DNA of 64,000 nucleotides from assembly GCF_021166585.1 (NCBI RefSeq), contig NZ_JAJOZE010000001.1, positions 1,072,062-1,136,061 of the forward strand, read 5' to 3'. The translations under genes and the position numbers were made by a program. The notes under the pieces are model-generated. The model did not search any database, was not told the DNA's origin, and saw nothing but the letters and a program-made list of their open reading frames with translations. The stretch comes from Metabacillus kandeliae (lineage in GTDB: Bacteria > Bacillota > Bacilli > Bacillales > Bacillaceae). Within the stretch, counting starts at the first letter, position 1. Each line of letters starts with the position of its first letter. Shown here piece by piece: positions 37,912 through 46,838 of this stretch.

Positions 37912-39188
37912 TCCTGTCCCCCCGTTCCTTTCAGAAAATAGACGGTATCAAGCTCTATTTTCCCCGCTGCTTCCACGATTTCTTCTTTTGTTACTTTTTC
38001 GATGCCATTCAGCAGTTCTTCAAATGAGCGGTCCGTGTCCCCGACAGAATTTTGATAAAGAATCTCCGCTGTACCATATGAAGTATCTATGGTTTCCAGC
38101 AGCTGATTTTTTATTACTGCTTTTGTCTGGGCTATTTCGTGCTCGGAAAAATCTCCTTTTTTCATGGCTTCCATTTGCTCTTTAATAATGGTGACGGCTT
38201 GTTCGTAGTTTTTTACTTCCACACCTGACATGACCATCAAGAGCCCTTTGTGGCTTTCAATCCGGGATGCGGCATAATAGGCAAGGCTCGCCTTTTCCCT
38301 CACATTAATAAAAAGCTTGGAATGAGAAAAACCGCCGAAAATCCCGTTAAATACCTGCAGGGCATAGTATCCTTTTTCTTTATAAATGCAGTTCGTCCTG
38401 TAGCCGATATTCAGCTTTCCTTGCTTTACTTCCTGCTCTTCAATGATTTCCTTCGGTTCCTCTATTTTTTTGCCTGCTGATTCCATTACAGGCTCTTTTT
38501 CGCCTGCAGCAGAGAAAGAGAAGTACTTTTCAATATAACCAGCTGCATCTTCCTCTGATACATCCCCAATAATATATAAATCCTTTTTATCCTCTTTTAA
38601 AGCTTTTTGGTAATAAGCATAGAGGTTTTCTGCATTGATGGAGGCAATGTCATCCAATTCGCCGTTCACATGAAGAGCATATGGTTCACCTTCACACATT
38701 TCCTGCACGAGACGGAGGTTGGAATAGCGCATTTTGTCATCATATACACCTTGAATCCGCTGCTTCAAAGTCCGCTTTTCCTGATTGACGTATTCTTCCT
38801 TAAATGCTTTTCCGTCTGTTAGAGGTTTTAGCAGCAGCTCTGACAGGGCTTGCACTGCCTTTTCAAGCAAAGGCGCACCATCTGTAAGAAATTTTTCGTT
38901 GGCGACTTCCATTCTGAATGTAATAATGTGATTTTCGCCTTTTTTAGACAAGTCAGCTGAAAGGGTTGCTCCGTACAATTCATCCAGATGCCTGCGGAGT
39001 TCGCTCGTTCCTGGGAAGCTTTCTGTCCCTCTCTGCAGCACATAAGGCAGTATTCCTCTAAAAGTCACACTTTCTTTTTTCAGCGGTGCCAGCATTTTAA
39101 ATATGAGTGTGTTTGTTTTGTATTTATCTGTTTTTACAGTATGGACAGTCAGGCCGCCTGCCTCTGTTTTCTTTTCGTTCAGCTTCAT
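37908..39188 (-). CDS. ymfF: YmfF, M16-like protein lacking the zinc motif
   Basis: 426 residues with the M16 fold, but where YmfH has HFLEH this protein has LPYVLQRGTESFPG: no HxxEH. The C-terminal half keeps the M16 C domain (GIFGGFSHSKLFINVREKASLAYYA). It is therefore the likely non-catalytic partner of YmfH, with which it overlaps by 4 bases. AGGAGGG precedes the ATG at 39188. Confidence 0.93.
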   Translation of the reverse strand: MKLNEKKTEAGGLTVHTVKTDKYKTNTLIFKMLAPLKKESVTFRGILPYVLQRGTESFPGTSELRRHLDELYGATLSADLSKKGENHIITFRMEVANEKFLTDGAPLLEKAVQALSELLLKPLTDGKAFKEEYVNQEKRTLKQRIQGVYDDKMRYSNLRLVQEMCEGEPYALHVNGELDDIASINAENLYAYYQKALKEDKKDLYIIGDVSEEDAAGYIEKYFSFSAAGEKEPVMESAGKKIEEPKEIIEEQEVKQGKLNIGYRTNCIYKEKGYYALQVFNGIFGGFSHSKLFINVREKASLAYYAASRIESHKGLLMVMSGVEVKNYEQAVTIIKEQMEAMKKGDFSEHEIAQTKAVIKNQLLETIDTSYGTAEILYQNSVGDTDRSFEELLNGIEKVTKEEIVEAAGKIELDTVYFLKGTGGQE

Positions 39189-39367
39189 GAAAACCCTCCT
39201 CTTCTAAGGTCATAAATCTTATGCTATTAGTTTTGCCCTATTTTGGCATGAAAGATTGCATTCATGCTAGTAATTATATCAATTGGCGGTACATTTAGGA
39301 AATAACTCCTCCCGCCTGAAAAGGGATATGAAGCATGAAGAACATCGCCTTTTAAGATACGATAAAA

Positions 39368-39407
39368 AAATCCGGTTCATGCCGCATTTGCCGCATGAAC
39401 CGGATTT
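39368..39407. terminator. Strong terminator after the MMPL gene
   Basis: Fifteen-base perfect stem AAATCCGGTTCATGC / GCATGAACCGGATTT, 10-base loop, T-run on the minus strand. Lies in the 224-base gap between the ymfF start and the MMPL stop. Confidence 0.9.
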
Positions 39408-39412
39408 CTCTT

Positions 39413-42400
39413 TTACTCCGCTTTTTTCATAAATGGCCACCAGTTTGCTTTATCAAATGTCCTTGCCATAACAGGGATAAAGAATGGCAGCATGAGGAAG
39501 CAATAGATCACAAGCCCTGTAAGAATCAGAGTGGCAATTTGCAGAAGCGAGAGCACGCCTGAAGGCAGCATGGCGGCAAATGTTCCCGCCAGGATGATAA
39601 CAGCCGACAGGATTACGGTTCCCATATTCTTCATGGCCAAAATCATTGCTGATCTGACATCCATATCCCTGTACTCATTAAACCGGTCCATCAGGAAGAT
39701 GGAATAATCGACGCCGAGCGCCATGAGTATAACGAATCCGAAGAATGGAACAGCCCAGTTCACGCCTGCATAATGGAGAATGTCCACAAAGATAAATTCA
39801 AGTATCGCTGCTGACGCATAGTATGTGATAAACAGCGAAGCCACAATATAAACCGGCATGACAAAAGATCTTAACAGCACTGCCAGGATAATAAATATGG
39901 CAAGCAGCATATAGAAAACGGTTCTGCTGTAATCACCATCAGAAATAGATTTCAAATCTGCATATGTGCTCGTTACACCTGAAACTCCAAATACGGCATT
40001 TTCCAGGCTTGTTCCTTTAACAGCTCTGTGCACAGATGCTTCCACGTCATTCATTTTATCCAAAGCTTCATTGCTGTAAGGATTAACTTTCAGAACAATA
40101 TCCATTGTTGTTACCTTGTGATCAGGTGACATATATGTGTTGAATACTTCTTTAAAGTCCTTATTGGACAGAGCCTCTTTCGGAAGATGCCATCCGCTTG
40201 TTTCAGCATTTTTGTCATTGGCAAGCTCCCCTAAGTAAGAAGTGGCGCTGCCGATTCCGCCTGAAATTTTATCAAGGCCTTCAGCGCTTTTATCAAGCCC
40301 GTCAGTAAGAGAGCTGAGCTGATCAGCAAAAGGGGAAAGCCCTTTTTTCAGCTGTTCCTGCGAGGAAGCGATCGTACCTGCTCCACTCGCAAGCTCAGGC
40401 ATTTTGTCAATAACCTGCTTCTGCCCTCCCGCTGCCTGATCCAGTCCGTCAGCAAGCTTTCCAAGGCCGCCTGAAAGCTTAACAAGACCTTTTTGGAATT
40501 CCGCCTGCCCGCCTGCAAGCTTTGCTAATCCATTATTGGCTTTATCCAGCTGCGGGACAACCTTGTTAAAGGCAGCGTTCAAATCTTTCATGCTTTTTTC
40601 TGTTTGCTGATAGCCGCCAAGCAGCTGCTTCATGCTGTCTGACATAGCTTTCATACCAGGATCCTGTGCAGATGCTGCTTCAGCCTGCGCCTGCAATTTG
40701 GAGAAATTATCGTTCAGTTCCCCGAGCCCTGCATTCACCTGGCCATAGCCTCCGGCAAGCGATGCCAGGCCTTTTTGTGCTTCCTGATAGCCTTTTAACA
40801 GCTTATTGCCATTTTCAGCAAGCAGCTTTGCGCCTTTTTCCGCTTCTGCCACCTGCTTTTGAATTTCAGAAGCACCGGCAGCACCGCTTTCAACGCCATT
40901 ATTGATTTTTTTCAATGCACCCTGAAGCTGTTCTACCCCAGTTTTCAATCCATTTGTTCCAGTAATCAGCTTGTCAATTCCTGTATTGACTTCCTTCAGC
41001 TTTGGCGCCTGTGAAGAAAGTTCGCCTGAAGCTTTGGAAAGGCCGTCTCCAATTGTTTCAATGCCTTCTTTGCCTTCACCGAGGCCTTTTTTCAGCGAGT
41101 CTGCCTGAGAGGAGACAAGAAGCTCTTTCGGCTGGTCGCCAAGCGGTCTTGTTGCACTCCGGACTTTATCAACACCTTCAATTTTGTTCAGCTCAGACGT
41201 TACTTTTTCTATTACAGCAAGCCTGTCAGCTGTATTCAAAGGCTGATCATCCTGTATGACCACTTTAGCCGGAAGGGATTCTCCTGGTCCAAAGCTGTCT
41301 GAAATTAAGTTGAATGCCTTTACTGATTCATATTTGTCGCCAATTTCATCAAGCGAGTTAAACGAAAGAGATCCGTCATATTTTAAAAGCGGCGGAACAA
41401 TAAACACAGCCGCAATCAATAGAGCAACGAGCGGGCGCTTAAAGGAAAAGGTTCCAGCCCATTTGAAAAATCTGCTTTCCGAGTGCTGCAGATTTCCTTT
41501 AACAGGCCAAAAAAGCAGATTGCCGAGCACTGCCATAAAAAACGGAACAACCGTAAAAAGGGCAAACAGCAAAAAGGCGATCCCTACAGCAACCGCAACA
41601 GCAGACTGGTAAAGCTTAAAGGTGGCAAATCCGATGGAGGCAAAACCTGCAAATACGGCCAAGCCGCTGAACAGAACCGTTCTCCCTGCCGTTTGGAAGG
41701 TGCGGATGATGGCTTCCGTTTTCTCCAGGCCGTTCGCAAGCTCTTCTTTAAACCGGCTCAGCAGAAGGATGCAGTAATCAGTCCCAATCCCGAAAAGAAC
41801 GGCGACCATAAAGATTTGTGTAAAGGTGGATAGAGGAAAATTAAATTTGTCTACAAGAAATGCTACAACTGCCTGACTTGACAGATAGGCGATTCCAACT
41901 GTGATTAGCGGCACGATTGGAGCAATTATAGATCTGAAGACGAGAACCAGGACGACCAGAATAAAGATGAGCGTAATGTATTCTGTTTTCTTTAAGCCGT
42001 CCTGCGAGCTTTGAACAACATCAGCATCAATCAATCCTGAGCCTGTCATGTAATGTGTCACATGGTATTGTTTGATTGCCTCATTGATTTTTGTTTTCTG
42101 CTTTTCGGCAGATTCATTTGACTCTTTCATCGTCAGGGCTGCGAGAATTGTTTTACCGTCCTTTGAAACGAACTGATCCTCCAAGTCCTTTTGAAGAAAG
42201 TGTGAGTTTACAGTTTTTATTCCAAGACTGCTTTTTTCTTTATCTAACGTTTCAACCGCCTTTTTGGCCTCTGTTTTTTCTGCTGCTGTAAGGCCTTTGC
42301 TGTCATTGAATACGAGAGCAACAGCCGGACCGTCTTCTTTGGACATTTTGTTCAGCAAATCATTGGCAAGAGAAGATGAATAACCTGAAGGAACGGAAAC

Positions 42401-42514
42401 CTGGCCTTTATCTTTTACTAATTCGCCCATATTCGGTGCTGTAATCATCAGTGCAGCAACGGCTAAGATCCAAATCACAAAAATAGGATAGCGGGCTTTT
42501 ATAATCCATCTCAC
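39413..42514 (-). CDS. MMPL/RND-family membrane exporter
   Basis: 1033-residue RND-type transporter of the MmpL/YdfJ class. First helix at the N-terminus (YPIFVIWILAVAALMITAP), an external domain, helices from about 178 to 330 with GIGTDYCILLLSRF, a large second external part (390-840), then the last helices with the paired motif ALGVDYSIFLMDRFNEYR. The external part from about 490 to 770 is a long alpha-helical region with recurring G-L-x-x-L spacing (TNGLKTGVEQL, NNGLAKLAGGQ, TDGLDKSAEGLDKISGG), like YhgE/Pip proteins. Probably exports a lipid or toxic compound; substrate unknown. GTG start overlapping the MarR stop (GTGA). Confidence 0.9.
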   Translation of the reverse strand: MRWIIKARYPIFVIWILAVAALMITAPNMGELVKDKGQVSVPSGYSSSLANDLLNKMSKEDGPAVALVFNDSKGLTAAEKTEAKKAVETLDKEKSSLGIKTVNSHFLQKDLEDQFVSKDGKTILAALTMKESNESAEKQKTKINEAIKQYHVTHYMTGSGLIDADVVQSSQDGLKKTEYITLIFILVVLVLVFRSIIAPIVPLITVGIAYLSSQAVVAFLVDKFNFPLSTFTQIFMVAVLFGIGTDYCILLLSRFKEELANGLEKTEAIIRTFQTAGRTVLFSGLAVFAGFASIGFATFKLYQSAVAVAVGIAFLLFALFTVVPFFMAVLGNLLFWPVKGNLQHSESRFFKWAGTFSFKRPLVALLIAAVFIVPPLLKYDGSLSFNSLDEIGDKYESVKAFNLISDSFGPGESLPAKVVIQDDQPLNTADRLAVIEKVTSELNKIEGVDKVRSATRPLGDQPKELLVSSQADSLKKGLGEGKEGIETIGDGLSKASGELSSQAPKLKEVNTGIDKLITGTNGLKTGVEQLQGALKKINNGVESGAAGASEIQKQVAEAEKGAKLLAENGNKLLKGYQEAQKGLASLAGGYGQVNAGLGELNDNFSKLQAQAEAASAQDPGMKAMSDSMKQLLGGYQQTEKSMKDLNAAFNKVVPQLDKANNGLAKLAGGQAEFQKGLVKLSGGLGKLADGLDQAAGGQKQVIDKMPELASGAGTIASSQEQLKKGLSPFADQLSSLTDGLDKSAEGLDKISGGIGSATSYLGELANDKNAETSGWHLPKEALSNKDFKEVFNTYMSPDHKVTTMDIVLKVNPYSNEALDKMNDVEASVHRAVKGTSLENAVFGVSGVTSTYADLKSISDGDYSRTVFYMLLAIFIILAVLLRSFVMPVYIVASLFITYYASAAILEFIFVDILHYAGVNWAVPFFGFVILMALGVDYSIFLMDRFNEYRDMDVRSAMILAMKNMGTVILSAVIILAGTFAAMLPSGVLSLLQIATLILTGLVIYCFLMLPFFIPVMARTFDKANWWPFMKKAE

Positions 42515-42972
42515 GGTGCTTCTTCCTCCTCATATTTCCCCTGCGTCATTTTATAGATCTTTTCATAAACGGATAAAAAGGTATCGATTTCTTCCTCAGT
42601 CAAAACGGTCAGATAGGAAGCAACGAATTGCTGGATTTGCTGCTCCCCTTTTTCAAAAACCTCTTTGCCTTTAGGCGAGCTTGTTAAAAAGACGCCTCTT
42701 CTGTCCTCTTCATCACGGGTTCTTTCAACAAATCCTTTCAGCACAAGCCTGTCAATCATGGCCGTAATCGCGCTCTTATTAACGCCGCACACTTCAGCAA
42801 GCTCTGTTGATCTGCACTTTTCCCTGCCGGTTATGTAGCGGAGCACTTGGTATTGCTCAATCGTGAGCTCTTCCAGAACTTTTTCTGAAATGATGGAATT
42901 TACTCTTTTCATCGCAAATAAATAGACTTCTTCATAGCGCCTGATAAAATGTTTCAGCTTTTGCTGATCCAA
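42511..42972 (-). CDS. MarR-family regulator of the MMPL exporter
   Basis: 153 residues with the MarR winged helix: LTIEQYQVLRYITG, STELAEVCGVNKSAITAMIDRL (recognition helix), then the wing RTRDEEDRRGVFLTSS. The chosen start is the TTG at 42970-42972 (MDQQKLKHFIRR) with AGGGGG 8 bases upstream; a TTG at 43002 has no ribosome site. Overlaps the exporter gene by 4 bases, so it presumably represses the pair through the palindrome upstream. Ligand unknown. Confidence 0.9.
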   Translation of the reverse strand: MDQQKLKHFIRRYEEVYLFAMKRVNSIISEKVLEELTIEQYQVLRYITGREKCRSTELAEVCGVNKSAITAMIDRLVLKGFVERTRDEEDRRGVFLTSSPKGKEVFEKGEQQIQQFVASYLTVLTEEEIDTFLSVYEKIYKMTQGKYEEEEAP

Positions 42973-42994
42973 ATGGCTTGCCCCCTGACACAAG

Positions 42995-43013
42995 TAGTTC
43001 AATACTTTAACTA
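42995..43013. promoter_or_regulatory. Candidate MarR operator
   Basis: Near-palindrome TAGTTCAATACTTTAACTA (arms TAGTTCAA / TTTAACTA, one mismatch), about 25-40 bases before the chosen MarR start. Size and AT-rich arms fit MarR dimers. A TTGACA on the minus strand lies further upstream. Confidence 0.45.
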
Positions 43014-43078
43014 TTCAACACACAAACTATATTCCCGTATGGACAGGTACTTTGTCAACCATTTTTTTCAAATAAAAA

Positions 43079-43101
43079 AGCATGCAGAAACTCTGCATGC
43101 T
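43079..43101. terminator. Terminator after the MFS gene
   Basis: AGCATGCAGA / TCTGCATGCT with a 3-base loop, T-run on the minus strand; overlaps the MFS stop codon. Confidence 0.85.
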
Positions 43102-44317
43102 AAGTTGGTTTTACTGTAGGATTTTTTTCTTTTCCCGGCTTAATGAGGAAAAGGACAATGATAAGAGTTACAAGGGCCGCTCCAATGGAAAGGTAGTAGA
43201 TGGCATGTTCAGACATATCCATTACCGCCGCATAGACCGGAGGCCCTGCTGCTACTCCGATAAAGCGCATCGAGCTGTAGAAAGAGGTGATGGTTCCTCT
43301 TTGTTCCTTTTCAATGCCTTCTGTGATCAGTGCGTCAAGGCACGGGAGCGCGAGGCCAATTCCAATGCCGCTCGCAACAAGAAAGGAGATCAGAAACAAA
43401 AAGCTGTGCTGAACTCTGATCGCCGTAAATGAAAGGGCAAGCAGCGCCATCCCGAACACAAGGAGCACCTTCATCAGATGCTTATCTTTGCCAATTTTCT
43501 TTCCTGCGAAAAAAGAGCTGGCTGACAGTGCAAGAAGAGGGATGGCAAGCATGAAGCCTTTTTTGACGCCATCAATCTTATACTGCACTTCAAGTGTCTC
43601 AGACAAATAAAACAGGATGCCGAACAGAATAAACATCACAAGGCAGCCTGTCGCAAAAATGGCATAAAGCCATCTGCCATGCTTGGCAAGAACCCCTTTC
43701 ACACTGTGCAGAAATTCTTTTATGCTTTGAACCTCTTTCTTTTTCTTCGGAGACTTTACCAAAAATAAAACAAGAAGGACACTGATTAAGCTGAAGAAAG
43801 GAATAAACCAAAAAGGCAGAAACCAAATAAAAGAAGCGAGCAAAGCTCCTATAATCGGACTCAGCACTTTTCCTGCTGTATTGGCTGTTTCAATTAAGCC
43901 AAGGCCTGAACTGACTTCTTCATCCTCTTGGAACATATCCCCTATCAGCGGAATAACAACAGGGGCAGCCCCTGCTGATCCGATTCCCTGCAAAACCCGT
44001 CCCATCAGAATCCAGAAAAAAGGATCGGGAAATTTCCACGCCGCCCACCCTGATAAAGCTCCGCCTGCTCCGGCAATAATTAAGCAAGGAACAATGACGA
44101 TCTTCCGGCCGAGCCTGTCGGACAAATAGCCTGCTATTGGAATGAGGAGAATGGCCACAATAGAATATACGGTTATGATTAAAGAAACTTGAAAAGAGCT
44201 GATCGAAAGCTCTTTTTCAATAAGGGTCAATACCGGAATAAGCATGGAATTGCCGAGAGTCATAACAAGCGGCACCGATGACAAGGCAATCAAATCAAGT
44301 TTTTTTGGCTGATCCAT
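43100..44317 (-). CDS. ymfD: MFS exporter (YmfD-like)
   Basis: 405 residues, about 12 helices, drug:H+ antiporter type. Motif A GYLSDRLGRKIVI follows helix 2, and GRVLQGIGSAGAAPVVIPLIGD matches motif C-like elements. Position between ymfC and ymfF is that of B. subtilis ymfD, assigned there to bacillibactin export. No siderophore genes are in this window, so the substrate here is uncertain. AAAGGAG precedes the ATG at 44317. Confidence 0.8.
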   Translation of the reverse strand: MDQPKKLDLIALSSVPLVMTLGNSMLIPVLTLIEKELSISSFQVSLIITVYSIVAILLIPIAGYLSDRLGRKIVIVPCLIIAGAGGALSGWAAWKFPDPFFWILMGRVLQGIGSAGAAPVVIPLIGDMFQEDEEVSSGLGLIETANTAGKVLSPIIGALLASFIWFLPFWFIPFFSLISVLLVLFLVKSPKKKKEVQSIKEFLHSVKGVLAKHGRWLYAIFATGCLVMFILFGILFYLSETLEVQYKIDGVKKGFMLAIPLLALSASSFFAGKKIGKDKHLMKVLLVFGMALLALSFTAIRVQHSFLFLISFLVASGIGIGLALPCLDALITEGIEKEQRGTITSFYSSMRFIGVAAGPPVYAAVMDMSEHAIYYLSIGAALVTLIIVLFLIKPGKEKNPTVKPT

Positions 44318-44419
44318 AATTTTCTCCTTTATCCCGTCATGTCAATATGGTTATTGTTTGTCCCTTCGCTTTTTCTATCCTGCCAATTTTAACAAGCGAT
44401 GATGAACTTTTAATAAGAC

Positions 44420-44524
44420 ATTGCACTTCAAATTGGGCAGTCTGCTGTCCCAAGTGATCACTTTACTGGAGGATTTGCTGCTTCTGTTGTCCGTTACGGC
44501 TTTTTAACTGGCCAAATTTATTTT
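44420..44524. repeat. 21-bp period array, block A
   Basis: Five degenerate units of exactly 21 bases (starting 44420, 44441, 44462, 44483, 44504), each beginning with a form of TTTACTGTCC. Units starting 44441-44504 correspond in order to units of block B, so the blocks are a duplication. The 514-base gap 44318-44831 holds these two blocks, a terminator and no credible gene. Confidence 0.7.
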
Positions 44525-44594
44525 CACACCATCAAAACTGAATTTCGCCACCCTCCCAAAGATCAAGAAAGCGAACCAGCAGCCGGCTTTTCCA

Positions 44595-44720
44595 TTTACT
44601 GTCCAACTTAGACAGTTTACTGTCCAAACTGGGCACGCTACTGTCCAAAATGATCACTTTACTGGCGGATTTGCTGCTTTTACTGTCCGTTACGGCCTGT
44701 TTACTGTCCAAACATGCAAA
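44595..44720. repeat. 21-bp period array, block B
   Basis: Six units of exactly 21 bases starting at 44595, 44616, 44637, 44658, 44679 and 44700. Four begin TTTACTGTCC, one GCTACTGTCC, one TTTACTGGCG; the second half varies (AACTTAGACAG, AAACTGGGCAC, AAAATGATCAC, GATTTGCTGCT, GTTACGGCCTG, AAACATGCAAA). On the minus strand each unit reads as a seven-codon repeat with Asp-Ser-Lys in one frame. Sequence beyond the units is also shared with block A (AAAACTGAATTT). Confidence 0.75.
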
Positions 44721-44803
44721 ACCCATTTTTGGACCGCTAAAACTGAATTTTGCCTCCATCACCCCAGCCATCAATAAATCCAGGCCTTCAGACATAAAAA
44801 AGA

Positions 44804-44820
44804 GCTGCTTTAAAAGCAGC
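44804..44820 (-). terminator. nup operon terminator
   Basis: GCTGCTT / AAGCAGC tight hairpin followed on the minus strand by CTCTTTTTT, 12 bases after the nupQ stop. Confidence 0.7.
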
Positions 44821-44831
44821 CCAGGCAATGT

Positions 44832-45791
44832 TTATCTTTTCCCTTTAATATATGGTGTTCCAAGTGCTTTAGGCGCGTCTGCTCTGCCAATAAAGCCTGT
44901 TAGTGCAAAAATCGTCAGGACATACGGCAAGATCAGCAGGTAAACGTCTGGGATCCCTTTTAAAAATGGAATAGATCCGCCCATTATGCTTAATCCCTGA
45001 GCAAGACCGAAGAACAAAGCAGCCCCCATTGCTCCAAGCGGGTTCCACTTGCCGAAAATCAAAGCAGCGAGCGCCATGAAACCCTGGCCGCTGATTGTAG
45101 CATGGCTGAAATCTCGGGATATAATCGTGGAGTATACGGCACCGCCGATGCCGGCAAAAGCTCCGGACAGCATTACACCTATATACCGCATTTTTGTCAC
45201 ATTGATGCCCATTGTATCAGCAGCCATCGGGTGCTCCCCTACTGAACGGAGCCTGAGGCCGAATGGCGTTTTGTATACGACGTACCAAACAATACCCGAA
45301 AGAATTAACGCAATGTAGGACGTAATATAACCATTGGCAAAAAACCATTTGCCAATCAGCGGGATTTGATCCAAAACCGGAATATCTATTTTATTAAAGC
45401 TGACGCTGATTCGGTCTGTCTGTCCTTTATCATACAGGTTTTTTACCAGGAACATTGTCAAACCGGTGGCAAGAAAGTTAATGGCCACACCGCTGACCGT
45501 TTGATCTGCACGGAATGTAATGGTCGCAACCGCATGCAGGAGAGAAAACAAAGCGCCTGCTATCATGGCTGCGACAAGCGAAAGCCACGGTGTCGCAGAT
45601 CCAAGCGAGTCTGCAAACGTTAAATTAAAAACAATGCCAACAAACGCGCCAACGACCATCAGCCCCTCAAGGCCAATATTTACAACTCCCGACCTCTCAC
45701 TGAACATACCGCCGAGAGCTGCGAAGATAAGCGGCGCTGCCATAAACAGAGCTGTCGGGAAAATAATATCCAGTGCCTGCAGTATGCTCAC
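44832..45791 (-). CDS. nupQ: NupQ, nucleoside ABC importer permease
   Basis: 319-residue BPD_transp_2 permease with about nine helices, partner of NupP. AALGGMFSERSGVVNIGLEGLM at the N-terminus is the characteristic cytoplasmic coupling segment of this family. GTG start at 45789-45791, AGGAGGGG 8 bases upstream, directly after the nupP stop. Forms with NupN, NupO and NupP a BMP-type importer of guanosine and other nucleosides in B. subtilis, where the operon lies elsewhere; its substrate here is inferred. Confidence 0.92.
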   Translation of the reverse strand: MSILQALDIIFPTALFMAAPLIFAALGGMFSERSGVVNIGLEGLMVVGAFVGIVFNLTFADSLGSATPWLSLVAAMIAGALFSLLHAVATITFRADQTVSGVAINFLATGLTMFLVKNLYDKGQTDRISVSFNKIDIPVLDQIPLIGKWFFANGYITSYIALILSGIVWYVVYKTPFGLRLRSVGEHPMAADTMGINVTKMRYIGVMLSGAFAGIGGAVYSTIISRDFSHATISGQGFMALAALIFGKWNPLGAMGAALFFGLAQGLSIMGGSIPFLKGIPDVYLLILPYVLTIFALTGFIGRADAPKALGTPYIKGKR

Positions 45792-46838
45792 TTATTTCCC
45801 CTCCTTTTTAAAACGAAGCAGTATCCAGCGGATAAAATAACTGGACGCTACAAAAAAGATGATGAGTGCAATGACAATCTCGACGAGCTCATTCGGGACA
45901 TTAGCTTCCATCGGCATATTCAGAGCACCAATTTTCAAAGCACCGAACAAGAAAGCGGAAAAAATGATTCCGATTGGCGTATTGCCTCCGAGAAGCGCAA
46001 CCGCAATCCCGTCAAATCCAATGCCGGTAAAGGCGGATTTCACAGATACATAATTGAAAGTTCCAAGGCCTTCCATAGCTCCTGCTACTCCGGCGAAAGC
46101 TCCTGAAATAACCATGGACAGGATAATATTGCGGTTTACGTTCATACCAGCATAATGAGCGGCATCCTGGTTATAGCCGACAGCGCGGAGTTCAAAGCCT
46201 TTTGTTGTTTTTTCAAGAAGCACCCACATCACAGCCGCTGCGATTATAGAAATATATATACCGTTGTGCATGCTGGAATCTCCTGTTATTGAGGCTAGGA
46301 AATCCGATTTCAGCGATGCTGACGGATGAATCAGCTCTGTTTGGTCCTTGCTGTCTGTAAGCACATTTTGAATAAGATAGTTGGTTACATAAAGAGCGAT
46401 ATAGTTCATCATAATGCTGACAATAACTTCGTGCACTTTGAACCGCGCTTTCAGATAGCCCGGAACAAAGCCCCACAGCGCACCTGCTATAATGGCTGCA
46501 AGAACGGCAAGCGGCAGATGAATGATTTTTGGCAGATCAAACGCCAGCCCTACCCAAACTGCAGCAAGCCATCCTACAATAACCTGGCCTTCTACGCCGA
46601 TGTTGAATAGGCCTGTACGAAAGGCAAAAGCAACAGCAAGACCTGTCAAAATATACGGTGTCAGCTGGCGGACAGTTTCTCCTATATAAAAGGGGTCGCC
46701 AAAAATTCCGTTGAACAGTGCTTCATACCCAAGAATGGGATCATATCCGCTGACAAGCATGATGACCGCACCGCACAATAATCCAAGCAGTACGGAAACA
46801 ATAGGGATCAGCAGATTAAAATACCGGTAGAGCTTCAT
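45792..46838 (-). CDS. nupP: NupP, nucleoside ABC importer permease
   Basis: 348 residues, first permease of the BMP-type importer. VAFAFRTGLFNIGVEGQVIVG is the signature segment; about ten helices. The ATG at 46838 overlaps the nupO stop by 4 bases (ATGA) and has GAGGTGC upstream. Abuts nupQ. Confidence 0.92.
   Translation of the reverse strand: MKLYRYFNLLIPIVSVLLGLLCGAVIMLVSGYDPILGYEALFNGIFGDPFYIGETVRQLTPYILTGLAVAFAFRTGLFNIGVEGQVIVGWLAAVWVGLAFDLPKIIHLPLAVLAAIIAGALWGFVPGYLKARFKVHEVIVSIMMNYIALYVTNYLIQNVLTDSKDQTELIHPSASLKSDFLASITGDSSMHNGIYISIIAAAVMWVLLEKTTKGFELRAVGYNQDAAHYAGMNVNRNIILSMVISGAFAGVAGAMEGLGTFNYVSVKSAFTGIGFDGIAVALLGGNTPIGIIFSAFLFGALKIGALNMPMEANVPNELVEIVIALIIFFVASSYFIRWILLRFKKEGK

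Noticed and set aside
44420-44720. Possible CRISPR array
   Set aside because: Units are contiguous at 21 bases with no separate spacers, the repeat is only about 10 bases conserved, and no cas genes are near.
44532-44828. Minus-strand 98-codon frame rich in Asp-Ser-Lys repeats
   Set aside because: It runs through the nup terminator hairpin and is created by the 21-bp array; TTG start with a distant ribosome site and no family resemblance. Kept as part of the repeat finding rather than as a gene.
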